From contig SCFE01000077.1 in assembly GCA_004352715.1 (NCBI GenBank), positions 579,543 through 643,542 of the forward strand: 64,000 nt of DNA. Direction: 5' to 3'. A program made the position numbers and the translations under genes. Every line of letters begins with the position of its first letter. Position 1 is the first letter of the stretch. Of this stretch, positions 35,366 through 46,651 are shown piece by piece. Source of the DNA: Hofstenia miamia. Its lineage: Eukaryota > Xenacoelomorpha > Acoela. A model generated the notes under the pieces. It did no database searches. It was not told the DNA's origin and was given only the letters and a program-made list of their open reading frames with translations.

Positions 35366-36520
35366 TGTAACATCCTCTACCAAGTGTTGTCACCTTTTTC
35401 TCCTTTTTACTTTATAGCTTTAGAGGTGTAGTTGGGAGTAGGGATGTACTAATTTGCCACTGCTTAGCTTCCACTTGGTTCTATTAACTTTAATTAACAG
35501 ACATTACTATGATCACTATTTAGGTGATGAAGCCATGCAGCATCTCTTCTAATCATTGGTAATGGGCATCTGCCCAAGGCCAATCTCCACATCCAGTATC
35601 ACTTGCTTGCTGATGATCCAGTTGGCTGAGTTCCACTTCTCAGCTCATTAATATAACTTATGTGTAGCCTCTCCTAGCTCAGTGTATACTCAAGACAAGA
35701 CACAACTTGACTTAATCTCTTCTTGTAACAGTTTTTCATGTACTTGCAACCTGACTTGTTATTAGCTGCATAGTTATTATTGCTTGTAGCCATTACCAAA
35801 ATATATTGGCTTTAATAAACTAGTTTAGTATGCAGCAGCTTCCTAACCTACATTTAATAACCATTACATATTCTGCTACATTATTGGGCACATTGTCATC
35901 ATTAAATTTTATCTAAAGTAATATAAATATAAATTCCTAGGTTTAGGCTTACCAGCCATATTTTGAGTTTATTAAGTTTAATACATGTAGGTTAAGCATT
36001 GGTAGTCAACTAAACAAGAATAAAAAACCCCTATTCTTAACCTAAGTGCATTTTCATGGCATGGCACAAAGACCCTTTAAATTGTTCCCATGATGGATCC
36101 AGGCCACTACTAAACACAACTTGTTGAGCTTGACATCATATTAAATAATCAAACTCTAATAAGGAAACAATATAAGAACCCTGAAGAAATTTCTTTATCA
36201 ATTGTTATAATGAAATTGAATCTATTTATAGTAGCTTGAAAAAGTACCTGTTGATTTCAAATTTTGAATCTTTCATCTGCCAAGATGGCAGCTAAAAACA
36301 AAGGATGCAACTTTGCCCCCTTCATTTAGTCAAAATTTATAGTATAGACAAATACTAGTACCTAATCAATTACACTGATATTAGTTGGTTGCAACATACA
36401 AATTAATCTAAGCTAATAATAACTTTTTACAATATATTTTTAATCACATTCTAATTTGATCATAGTTCTTCTAATCAGCTTTCTTCTTTAGCAGCTTATG
36501 TTCATTTGAATGATGCTACA
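35366..36520 (-). mobile_element. ~1.15 kb LTR (family 1), copy b: 5' LTR of the Ty3-type element
   Basis: On minus it begins TGTAGCATCATTCAA at 36520 and ends GGTAGAGGATGTTACA at 35366. It is collinear with copies a and c and almost the same length (1155 versus 1157 and 1142). It is followed by the PBS and gag, which fixes it as a 5' LTR. Confidence 0.88.
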
Positions 36521-37942
36521 ATATTTTTATAAATTTTAAAATCTAATAACATTTGAGATTATTTACATGCAAATCAAAGTAATTTTAAAGTATAGTTAAG
36601 ACATTTAAATCAAATTATAAATTTGATTGTAGTAAAAAATTAAAGTATTTAAGGATTTTTTTAAATTTTAGTAATGGTCATATTTAATATCATTAATTAA
36701 AACAAATTTTCCTTGTGCTACTTGATGTTAATTAGATACAGTTAAAAAATTCAAATTAGTATAATAGCAGCAATAAATCTCTACTCCCATACAGCAAAGT
36801 ATTTTTTTCCAATTAAATTCAATAAATTTCTATTTTAATGCTTGAATACTTAAGTTATTTTTAATTCAAATCTTTTTATCTAAAAAATTCAAGTTTTTAA
36901 ATTTTCATTTATTTGCATATATTTTTGCAAAACCATTGACATTGAATATGCAAAAACAGATAAAACAACAATTATTAGAAAAAAGAAACAAGACAATTTT
37001 ATTTAAAAAATACAAAATTTGCATAGTTGTTCTAAACAAAAATTATCAAAAAGTGCAATACTAATTAATCAAAATAATTTTCTTAGTTGAGATTATAACC
37101 ATATTTTGTATTTTGCTTCTGCATATCCATACTTTAATACTCATTTCAGACAACATTCCTGATCTATATAAATCATTATTAAACCTACAATTTCATTCAA
37201 AAGTATATTGTAGTGTATTTAATTAACAAAACTTAAATTTAAATATTTGCTTAGTGTCACTTCCACCACATAGCTTTTATTGTAAAAATACAATTTGGCT
37301 TCGTTATTTTAAACCAAATTACAAAAAATTCAACACTAATTGAAAACAATTTTCTTAGTTGAAGTTTTAACCATATTTTGCATTTTGCTTCTACATATTT
37401 TAATACCTATTTCAGACAACATTCCTGATCTATATAAACCATTATTAAACTTAAAATTTTATTCCAAAGTATATGGGAGTGTATTCCATTTGCAAAGATA
37501 AATTAAAGTGTTGGCTTAGTATCACTTCCACCAGTTTGACCTCACAAAAGAAATTTTAATTATATGGGGTATATTTGAATGAAAAAGTTTTTTGAAGTCA
37601 TTGTAGAAATAGACTGGCAACAATTAATGGGGTCAGCTTTATAAGACCACTGCTCTTGAGCATTTAATACATAAGCACCTTACTCAAGGGGACTATTAAT
37701 AAAGAAATCTTTAAAAAATTAATTAGTTTACCATTTATAAAACTTATTATGTAGTAAGTGTAAAATTAGCCTGGCAACAATGAGTAAGAGTCAGATCTCT
37801 CATGATACCCCTGCTCCTAAGCCAATAATACTTGAGTACATTACTCAAGGGGAACAGGAATCTGGAACAATATTAAAACATTTCTTGGTTTACCATTAAA
37901 CAATCAAATGAAGATAATAATGCAAACCCAACCTATTCATAT
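36521..37942. repeat. AT-rich spacer with two imperfect direct repeats
   Basis: No gene. About 37070-37265 and 37330-37530 are similar ('attttcttagttga', 'cagacaacattcctgatcta'). About 37610-37740 and 37768-37905 are also similar ('tggcaacaat', 'ttactcaagggga', 'ggtttaccatt'). The rest is featureless. Confidence 0.6.
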
Positions 37943-38130
37943 TGTAAAATCACTGGGGTGTGATTCTAGTGAACACAAAGAGAATACAGTTCAAACTACT
38001 TCTATTTACAAAATGCTTTGGTCTTTATATATATTATTTACAATATGTACAAATATTACAACTACCAGTCACTAACAAGAAAAGCATGAGGTCTGGCCAA
38101 TAAATAGTAACAACTACCAGCAATGCTACA
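37943..38130 (-). mobile_element. Solo LTR, 188 bp (family 2), 4-bp target duplication ATAT
   Basis: On minus it begins TGTAGCATTGCTGG and ends CCCAGTGATTTTACA. It contains 'atatataaagaccaaagcat', matching 'tataagacacaccaaagcat' in the copy at 26870-27152. Flanks 37939-37942 and 38131-38134 are both ATAT. It is about 95 bp shorter than the other copy through internal deletion. Confidence 0.8.
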
Positions 38131-38234
38131 ATATTACAACTAACAAAGCAACTGACATTGCTATTTTAGCTGAGAAGCTAAATTCCTAATAATATAAGAA
38201 AAACATTATATCCAGTGTAGGATATTAATTAAAC

Positions 38235-39505
38235 ATGAATAATGAATTACTGCAAGCTGAGCTTAACACCCAGCACTTGAATATTAAAGGATGGAAAAGA
38301 AAATGTTGGAAGCAATCATGTTGTTGGAACTACAGATTAGTGAGCTCACTCCTGCAATCAAGCCCATCACCTGTGAGGATTCCTCCTCTCCTAGGTCTGC
38401 TAAGTATGTCACCCACACTGTATTAGATTAGGTCCTTAATGATTTTGGTGAAAAGTTAACTAATCAATTTGTTCAAATGCTATCTTCTCATAGAGAGTAT
38501 CAGCCATCACAATATGAAAATCTTACAATGTCAACTCCTCATTATGTATCTCCTTTGTAAGTTGTAGTTATACTGTTACCCAATCATCAATCACACACAT
38601 GTCAACCTCATCTACTGTGGCAACACACAATTGTACTCAAATGCTACATCCTATTCCTGTTGTTCCTGTTAACACAACTGTTGTACCTACTGCCTATGAA
38701 CATGTTGCTTTATGGAAGCCCAAATCTTGGAGTAGCTATTGGATCTGCAATTAGTGGCCAACCATGGTTCACCAAGTTAATCCTTCTCCAGATTATAGTG
38801 GTGGACAAGAATATTTTAACAAGCATTCTATGCTCCCAAAATTCACTGGTCAAATTAATGAGGTATCCCAATCATTTGACAAATGGTTTTTCCTATTTGA
38901 ATTGATAGTGAAGCAATATCATAATTCACAATAATTCAACAATAAATTGTGTCTCAGTTTCCTTTGTACCTTCAAGGGTTGGCTTACAACAAATACATGA
39001 TGTTGGACCATGAAATGAAAACTTATTACCAATTACTTGTAGGTTACTTTGAAGATCATTATTGGGCGCCTCACATTAAGCACCAGTATAAAACTCTGCT
39101 ATGTGAAACGTCATTCAAGAGAGGCAATGATATCCAAAATTATATCACCCAGGTAGAATGATTGTTCTGCTTAAGCAACCTCTCACCTGAGTATTCCAGG
39201 CATGATCTTTTTTCTTATATCCATTGAGGCTTTCCCCCTTACATTCATAGCTGCCTAGAGTTAAAATGCAATCCTGAAGATAATCTCCACTATATCATCT
39301 GAAAAGCCATTAGTGTTGTTTACTTAATTCATAACTCAAGTCAAATTGACCAGGATGTTAATGACTTGAAGACTAAATCTGAGCCTGGAAAAATTAAGTA
39401 AAGGAAGGTGACTTCCCTAAAGCTTTTTCAAAGAAAGAGTTTGATCTGTCAGAAGTTTGATGCTATCAATGTGAACAGAAGGGCCATTTAAGAACCAATT
39501 GTAGT
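38235..39505 (+). pseudogene. Ty3-type gag with CCHC zinc knuckle, broken
   Basis: Pieces: N-terminal SELTPAIKPITCEDSSSPRS around 38340-38400, a capsid-like start LPKFTGQINEVSQSFDKWFF near 38835-38895, and the frame 38949-39161 with SQFPLYLQGLAYNKYMMLDH and a Gln/Lys-rich end. The zinc knuckle CYQCEQKGHLRTNC is at 39461-39502. Stops and frame changes separate them. Confidence 0.82.
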
Positions 39506-39618
39506 GCTGCAAATTCAAATATTGGCTGATGTGGATGGATTTCTAATTCACAAACATGGTCCATGCCAATGTCAATGACATAGTCAAACCTTTAAACTAG
39601 CTGGAGCACTGCCTCCTG

Positions 39619-40050
39619 ATGAGGAAAAATGGGATTCCTGTAGAAGTTAATGGGAGTTTATTGAATGCTACATTATATGGAGCCACAGCCTCAATTATTA
39701 GTGATGAATGTTGCACAGCTCTGTGCATGAGGTCAAATGCCTTGGACTCTTCAGTTGTTTATCTAATTGATGCATCTGGAAATAAGATCTCTCTTAGAGG
39801 AAAAATCAGTGATGTGGAAATGCAAATTAATAATGAACTGTTTCATGTGGACTTGGTTGTCATAGATACATCCAATCAACCATTACTGTATGATATAATC
39901 TTAGGAGGTGATTTTCTGGAGCATAACTCCTGTGTTATCAACTATGGAAACAATACAATATCCATCAAGGATCATCAAGCCCCACAACTCACTGCAATTC
40001 CTGAAAAGGAAAGGCTCACTGAGCCTGTGCACCTTGAGGCAAGACATTAG
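39619..40050 (+). pseudogene. Retroviral-type aspartic protease, active site damaged
   Basis: An open frame of 143 codons. The active-site strand reads LNATLYGATASIISDE where DTGA is expected, so the catalytic Asp-Thr has become Tyr, consistent with an in-frame loss of one codon. The end LLYDIILGGDFLEHNSCVIN matches the other protease copy. Confidence 0.8.
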
Positions 40051-40272
40051 ACAAGAGCTGCAGTGTTTACTGATGACAAATATAATGGCAACATCATGGC
40101 TTCAAGCCAAAAGGGGAGCCCTCATAAGGGTGTTACCCTCTCACCTGACTTGTGTCATGTCTGGAATGGCAAAATTTACATCACAACATTAAATAGTCCT
40201 AAGTTTCTGATTTACTACTTTGCAAATAGAGATAGTGGCAGTACCAGTCTGAATTGAAACTCTGAATGCAGC

Positions 40273-41710
40273 ATGTCTACCAGTTTTACAGCTGTTCACA
40301 ATCTGGAGAAACCACCAACTCCTGTCAAGTTTCCCACTATTACAGGCAAGTCACATCCACATCTCATTGAGGCAGAGCCTATGTCATTAATAGCATTATT
40401 AAAGAGCAGGAATGAGGTCTTCAATTATGGAGCTATCAGTGTTGGACAATTGATAAGCAAGGAACATGCTATCAAGATGAAGCATGATAACCCCATTTGA
40501 CTCCCAGTCAGAAGAGTACCTGAGAACCTCAAGGATGAATATGAAAAAATCCTGAATGATCTTATTGAGAGTGGGATCATACAAGGGATCAACAGTCCCT
40601 ACACTGCCCCCACTGTCTTTTTCATGCAGGGGAAAAATATTGATTATGTATAGATTTTTGTAAGTTGAATGATGTGATGATTAAGGATGCATATTATCTC
40701 AAGCAAATTGAAGACTTATTTTATGATGCCAGCTGCTTTTAGTTTTTCTCAAGCCTTGACTTATGTAAGGCTTATTGACAGGTTCCAATGAGACCATCAG
40801 ATATCCAAAAAACTGTATTCATTATGCCTTATGTAATGAACAAATGGAAATACATGGTGTTTGGCCTATTCAAAGCCCCTGCCACTATGTGACTAAAGTT
40901 CTAAAGAATAATGCCAATGTCTTGGAACCAGGGATTTCTGCTTATATAGATGATATTTTAGTATTTAGCAATCCCTTTGCAGAACATCTGGAAAAACCAA
41001 AGTGCATGCTAGATCTGCTGCAAAAGGCTGGACTAATAGTAAATGGCAACAAGTGTGCCTTAGGGCAGACAAAATTACATTTTTGGGATGAGTAATTGAA
41101 CCTGGGAAGATATCAATTAAGACTAATGCTAAAGACTTCCTTGATAAAATCAAAACAACTAAGAGCAAGAAAGACGTCCAAAGACTAATGGGTTTTCTCA
41201 ATTATTATGGGATGTTTATCCCTGATCTGGCTGAAAAAATCAAGAATATCTCACATTTGCTAAGAAAAGTTGGTTGAGTTCAAATGGACATGGGCTGAAT
41301 AAGAAAACTTAGAACAAATGAAATGTGAATTGAAAAAAATCCCTACTCTCAACACACCTGACTATATGAAAGATTTCATTGAGCCAAATAATAGATGGAG
41401 TTGAAAGTCTGGTACAATATTTTAGTCATAAGCTATGAGAGGTAGAGAAGAACTATGGGGCGACAAAGTGTGAGATGCCATGGTCAAGTCCCTGAAAAAT
41501 TTTTGATATTTTATACTTGGTCATGCTTTTGTAGGGTGCACTGACAACAGTGTGCTTGCATGGCTAAGAAAGTATTTGGGCAATAAATCCAACATCATCA
41601 CTATGTGGATCAAATACCTCAACAATTTTTCATTTTCCATTCAACATCAGCCAAGAATATTGCATCTCAATGCTGATTATTGGACCACACTACCCAGTTA
41701 CAAGTGAGAT
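40273..41710 (+). pseudogene. Ty3-type reverse transcriptase and RNase H, broken
   Basis: The linker region (ISVGQLISKEHAIKMK) is followed after a stop by PVRRVPENLKDEYEKILNDL, SPYTAPTVFF, a degenerate 'SLDLCKAY' first-Asp motif, and SAYIDDILVFSN with the catalytic Asp pair (40938-40973). The connection part follows (LQKAGLIVNGNKCALGQTKL). RNase H remnants run to TLPSYK near 41704, including GCTDNSVLAWLRKYLGNKSN. Multiple stops and frameshifts. Confidence 0.85.
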
Positions 41711-42274
41711 CTCAAGAAGCTGTCCAGAGAAAGAATTCAGTTCAGATTTATCCCAATAACAGAATAAAAGCTGCTACCTGAAATTAACACTGACCAACAA
41801 TGGAGTCTATTCTGATCCACTAGACAAGTGAGTAAAGAGGGAAAGATTGTCCCCATCATTATATTGCATCAGGTACTGCAAGTGCCAGAGCAACAGAGCA
41901 ACTTTTTAAGGAAGAAGAACTTTTGGCCACGTCATCACTACAGCTCTCCCCATCTATCTGGGATCTAATTGAAAAAATTTATTTAGAAAAATTTGGCAGA
42001 CCCCTCTCACCTCCTTGACCAACCCCACAGTGATTGAATCTTGACCATAGAACACCATCCTGAAGAATTCATGGATGCACTCACAATTCAAGAAAGAGTG
42101 TTTGTGGAATCTAAAGATAAAGACATCCTATGCATGATGAAATGGTGCCTCACTGAAGTGTTCACTAAGGAAGAGCTGGCCATTCTACAATTGCCTGGGT
42201 GAAAAGTGGCCTTGGATGTGGAATGTACCACTGCTTCCATCAAGTACTGATGGGATGAGTAGCATTCAGATAGT

Positions 42275-42660
42275 AAGCAGCCCAAATTGTGGACCACATT
42301 AGTTTAGGTGTATAGCTATATGTAGAGATAATAAACTTTTCCATTCAGATACAACAAGCACATGCACTGATAATTTATTACACTGTGATGATACTATACC
42401 ATTGGATAACATGAATGCATGGTAATTACATACTATTATTTAGTGTGCTGAGAGATAAGGAAACAACTTAGATGTTTATTGTGTGTTGAGTTAGCTAGAT
42501 AATTAATTATGAGACAAATAGGATAGCACAAAATCAATCAAGTTATGATCTTCTTTTATCCTGAATAACACTTTGGCTGGAAGCCATACAAATTGGTCAT
42601 CCTGGATGTTTTCTAAACAGTTACTAGTTACATGGATGAATTACAGATGTTTTTCTATAT
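42275..42660 (+). repeat. Dispersed repeat S, copy 1
   Basis: From 'cagcccaaattgtggaccac' onward it aligns with 48125-48515 on the same strand. Shared blocks are 'acactgtgatgat', 'ggataacatgaatgcatgg'-like, and 'agacaaatagg(a)tagcac'. Copy 2 ends in GTGATTCTACA, which looks like the end of LTR family 2. Confidence 0.65.
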
Positions 42661-42797
42661 GTTAATTTTTGCTAGAATCAGGACTGTTATGATATGGTCA
42701 CTTCTGCAGCCTTCTGCCATGACAATGAGTTCCTTAGTGCTGGTGTAGTTCCCAACCCCTGGTTCTACATGAATGCTTTGACAATTACCCTTATAGG

Positions 42798-44200
42798 CTA
42801 TTTATACAATTCTATTCTTGTTAATGCATACCTCCTAATTACTCTAGTCAATTCCCATTGGTAGAATTTTGTAGCATCATCCAAACTAATCAAACTGCTA
42901 ATGTTGATTTGGAAGGAGAATATGATCAAAGACAAATTATGATTAGCAATATTATAAAATTATTAGATCAGTTAGATTAATGTGCATTATGCAACCAAGA
43001 AACAATAAGTGTCAACTTTAAGAGATTAGTATCTGTCAATGAAAATACTTTTGGCAAAACAAGGGGGCAAAATTGCTTCCATTATATTTAGCTGCCATAT
43101 TAGCAGATGAAAGTTCAAATTTGAAATCAACAGGTACTTTTCTGAATTTGCTATAAATAGATTTGAAACCTTGTAAGCAATTGATAAAGAATTTTATTTG
43201 GAATTCTTATTTTGTTCTGTTAATATGGTTTGAATATTTATTACAATGTCAAGCTAAATGAGTTGTGTTTAGTAGTGGTCTGGATACTTCATCAAGATTG
43301 ATTCTAGGGTCTTGGTGCCAGACTATGAAAGTGCACTTAGGTTAAATACAGGGGTTTTTCTCTCATTTAGCTGACTAGCAATCATTCAGTACATGTATTA
43401 AAATAAATAAATTTGAAATACATTTGGATGACCAAAACCTAGGTAATATATTATTACTATTTCAGATCCAAATTAGTGACTATAAAATGACTGATAAAGT
43501 AACTGAGCATGTACTAATTAATAAATGTTGGTTAGGAAGCTGCTCAATATTAAACTATTTATTAAAGCCAATATATTTCAGTAATGGCTACATGTAATAT
43601 TAATTAGGCAGCTAGTAACAAGTCCAGTTGCACATTCAGGAAAAACATTTACAAAATAGAGTCTAAGTCTAATTGTGTCTTCTCTTGAGTATACACTGAG
43701 CTAGGATAGGGTACACATAAGTTATATTGCTGAGCTGAGAGGTGGAACTCAACCAAATGGAGCATTGATGGACTGGTGAAACTGGATGTGGAGATAAGTT
43801 TCAGGCAGATGCCCACTATTGATCTTTGGAGAGATTGCTATATGGCTTTGTCACCTAAATAGTGAATAGTTAAATCTAGTTACATTATGTTAACAGAGGT
43901 AAACAAAAGCTAAACAGTATCTAGTTAGTAAATCCCTACCTGCAAAGATACAACTAATGTTATGCAGTAGCAAAGGATAAACAGTAATAATGCCTGGTAG
44001 AGGATGTTACAATTTCCCTTCAATTATTTCACCACCATCACCACTATTTGACTTTAGTTCATATGTAATGGAGATCATTGGATACACCTTGTTAATATTA
44101 TAAACCTCAGTTTGAAATTGTGGTAAATTGCCTTTTCAAAATGTGTAATTGGATTTTGAAATCCTTACCAAGTCACCAAGTTAAACAAAGGTGGTTGGTA
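42798..44200 (-). pseudogene. Polinton-like (retroviral-type) integrase C-terminus, split by a solo LTR
   Basis: On minus, CTIGMSPNSIRKKHVPYLV is followed, after a short shift, by LGDLVRISKSNYTF, a stop codon, and KGNLPQFQTEVYNINKVYP, ITYEL and GEIIEG. The reading then breaks at 44011, where LTR copy c is inserted, and resumes at 42869 with KFYQWELTRVIRRYALTRIE and a stop at 42798-42800. Removing the LTR and one ATTT copy restores GKFYQWEL exactly. The pattern 'GD.VRIsk....F.KGy.p....EvF.i..v.....tY.l....Ge.I.GkFY..EL' is that of Polinton/Maverick-type integrases and the related transposon-derived proteins. The catalytic core is not present. An in-frame stop (F*KG) shows decay. Confidence 0.72.
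42870..44011 (+). mobile_element. ~1.14 kb solo LTR (family 1), copy c, target duplication ATTT
   Basis: Starts TGTAGCATCATCCAA and ends GGTAGAGGATGTTACA. Flanks 42866-42869 and 44012-44015 are both ATTT. It interrupts the integrase pseudogene on the other strand; the host frame is restored when it is removed. It is collinear with copies a and b. Confidence 0.92.
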
Positions 44201-44424
44201 ATGCTTATTATCACCAGTCACTAGTTTTCAAACCAAATATGGTACATGTTTTTTTCTTATGGAATTTGGAGACATACCTATTGTGCAATTTATTCACTTT
44301 TGCTGATTTTTATTTGATTTCCTCCTAATTATTCCACAAAATGGTTTATGTTCATGGAGTTTCCTTAGCCATTTGCAAATGGAGTTATAAGCAAATTTAT
44401 CAGAATCACATTGAACAGTTCAAA

Positions 44425-44575
44425 TAAAAATTTTTGATGTGCTTAAAAATGTTCTTGCATCAGGAGGTAAATCATCAATGTTTAACTTGAGAATTTTTAG
44501 TAAACCTTTCACTACCAAATGTGAAATGTTATTTGAACTTGCCCAATTTATAAATTGTGCAGCAAGGACAGTCTT
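44425..44575 (-). pseudogene. Fragment with LPxDARTxLxT motif, unknown family
   Basis: The minus frame reads AAQFINWASSNNISHLVVKG, then LLKILKLNIDDLPPDARTFL and STSKIFI before a stop. The pattern (Trp-containing helix, 'is..al..LL..L', 'LP.DaRT.L.T') recalls uncharacterised animal proteins often linked to transposons. The preceding TTTTTAATTGAAATTGCAG could be a splice acceptor. It lies upstream of the integrase remnant in the same sense, but whether the two were one gene is unknown. Confidence 0.4.
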
Positions 44576-44725
44576 GATCTAAACATGCTAAACTGCAATT
44601 TCAATTAAAAATAAATAATATTATTATACAGAATTTCATTAATCACTAATAATCATATTGTAGAATCACATAATGGCAACTGACAATTCAGTAATCAGAC
44701 TCTATCAAATGGGTGCTCTATAGTA

Positions 44726-45838
44726 TGAGGGGTGATCAATAAGTTCTGCAACCAGTATGTCTCTATTGAATAAATGAACTGTAATACAGTAGATATTTCT
44801 GTCATGCTTCAATCAATATCTGAGCTAAGTTCATGCCCAATGGATCTGACACTTCAATGATGGTAGGGACTCTTTGGAAGATGAGGAATGCTCACATTGG
44901 CCATGCTCTTCCTTGACCATGGACATTGTTGTTCATGCAGAGGCCATTGTGACTAAAGATCAGCACATCACACTGAGATTTCTTGCTGCTGAGTTGTGCA
45001 TAAGTTATGAAAGGGCCTACAGCATAGACCATGATGAATTAAAGATGACCTAGAACTATGCACTGTGGATACTGCACATGATCACAGATGATCAGCAGGC
45101 ACAAAGAGTCCAGATTTGCTGCCAGTGGCTTGAAATGTTTTCAGAAAATGGACCAAAGTGATTCTCCAATGTTGTGACAGGAGATTAGTGCTGGATCTCC
45201 TTTTCACAATGGCCAACAAGTCCTCCAACATGGTCTGGCTGACTGAAGATGACCCTTGACCTCAGGTTTTGAAGACAAGTTTTTGAAGAAGGAAGAGGAT
45301 GTTCACCATCTTACTCAACACCTAAGATGTCATGGCTCTTGATATTCTACCTGAGAAGTCAGCAATCAATGCCAGGTACTACACCAACACTGTTTTGCCC
45401 AAGGTTCTCCACAACAGGGCTGAAACTGCAAGAACCTGAAGTGGATCCCATTTGCTGCTCCATCATAACAATGCTGCACCTCACACTGCAGCCACAACTA
45501 TGTCCTATCTGGAGGAGCAAGGAGTATAGCTGCTTCCACACCCACTGTACTCCCCAGACTTTTCTCCTTGTGACTAATGGTTATTTCCAAAAGTAGAAAA
45601 AACCATTTCTGGAAGGCTGTTTTCAAGGATTCAAGACTTGACAAGAGCAGTTCATTCAGAACTGTAGAGCATACCTACTTAAGAGTTCCATGGATGCTTA
45701 CAGAGTTGGAAAATGCAGATGCAGTGGTGCATAGATAGTGACTGAAAGTACTTTGAAGGAATGTGACCATTGATTTTTCAACTTTGTAATTTTTCTTTAA
45801 ATAAATGAATTTGTTGCAAAAATTTTGATCACCCCTTG
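44726..45838 (+). mobile_element. Mariner element with terminal inverted repeats and TA duplication
   Basis: The left end, TGAGGGGTGATCAATAAG, and the right end, on the other strand, CAAGGGGTGATCAAAATT, are inverted repeats, flanked by TA at 44724-44725 and 45839-45840. The length of 1113 bp fits mariner. A broken plus-strand transposase is inside: 'VVTGD' followed by a stop in place of Glu near 45175-45190 (first catalytic Asp region), then HHNNAAPHTAATT, HPLYSPDFSPCD (third Asp) and 'CIDSD.KYFEGM' at the C-terminus, in frames with several stops. Confidence 0.9.
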
Positions 45839-45840
45839 TA

Positions 45841-46204
45841 ATAAGAAAAAACAAGCATAAACCTAGCCAACCTCCACATTCCAATAAAACAACAGATCAG
45901 TAATTGAACATAACTATCTTCTAATTTAGATTCCAACAAGAGTTGTATCCACCAATTCCACACAGCATTATTCTGAAGATCTATCACAAGCAATGTGTTC
46001 CTAGATGAAAATAAATAGTGCTACCCTACATTATTTCTCAATTTCTATTATGTATTTCAATAAAGTTTGTTATCCCTAACCTACATATAAATAAATATAT
46101 AGATAAATGTCATGCATTCATGCAAGCCAACAGGCATGATTTAACCACAGTGAAATAAGTTATGTGCATGTCTAAATGAAGGGAAAAAGAACAAGTTTTT
46201 ATAA
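45841..46204. other. No recognisable feature
   Basis: AT-rich DNA between the mariner element and LTR copy d. Confidence 0.4.
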
Positions 46205-46651
46205 ACTAACAATATAATGGCTAAATACAATATTTATTAGGCAGCTAGTAACAATCAAGGTTGCAAGTATATAGTACACTTTACAAATTGAGATTAATTT
46301 GAGTTGTATCAAGTCTTGAGTAAGCACTGAGTTAGGATAGGGTACACATAAGTTATGTCACTGAGCTGAGAGGTGAAGCTCATTCAACTGGAACATAGAA
46401 GAGTGGTTGTTACCAGATGTAGAGATTTGCCTCAGGTGGATGCCCAATCACCAACAACTGGAAATGATGCTGCAAAGCTTTATCACCTAAATAGTGTTCA
46501 TTATACCATCCATTAATTACAGTTAATGGAATTAATAATTTAGAAGTCAAGCAGTATAAAATTGGTACATCTCTACCCACTAATATATTGGTTCTAATTA
46601 TAACAGCATAATAGAGAAATCAGATGTCAAAGCCTGGTAGAGGAAGTTACA
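46205..46651 (+). mobile_element. LTR family 1, 5'-truncated copy d
   Basis: It matches the distal 450 bp of copies a-c: 'ggcagctagtaacaa', 'actgagttaggatagggtac', 'acataagttat', 'ctgagctgagaggtg', and ends GGTAGAGGAAGTTACA. The 5' half is missing. Confidence 0.8.

Larger units (their letters stand above)
38235..42300 (+). mobile_element. Second Ty3-type retrotransposon, internal region, decayed, no integrase
   Basis: Plus-strand order: gag, protease, RT and RNase H, related at protein level to the element at 28671-35365 (both share 'Y.PT.FPK.FTG', 'LG.d/nFL', 'ISVGQ.I..EHaIk'). RNase H ends near 41710. The next 0.6 kb keeps a short match to the first element ('QF.F.P.TE.K.LPEIN') and then loses similarity; no integrase motif is seen. 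No LTR pair belonging to it was found: the 188-bp solo LTR upstream is of the other family and in reverse, and LTR copy c downstream is a separate solo insertion. Confidence 0.8.

Noticed and set aside
39610-39650. Hammerhead ribozyme core (CTGATGA...GAAA)
   Set aside because: CTGATGA is followed by GGAAAA with no stem II or partner strands; other CTGATGA sites also lack the remaining core.
38235-44011. LTR copy c as the 3' LTR of the plus-strand Ty3-type element
   Set aside because: Copy c has its own ATTT target duplication and splits an unrelated integrase gene, so it is a solo insertion.
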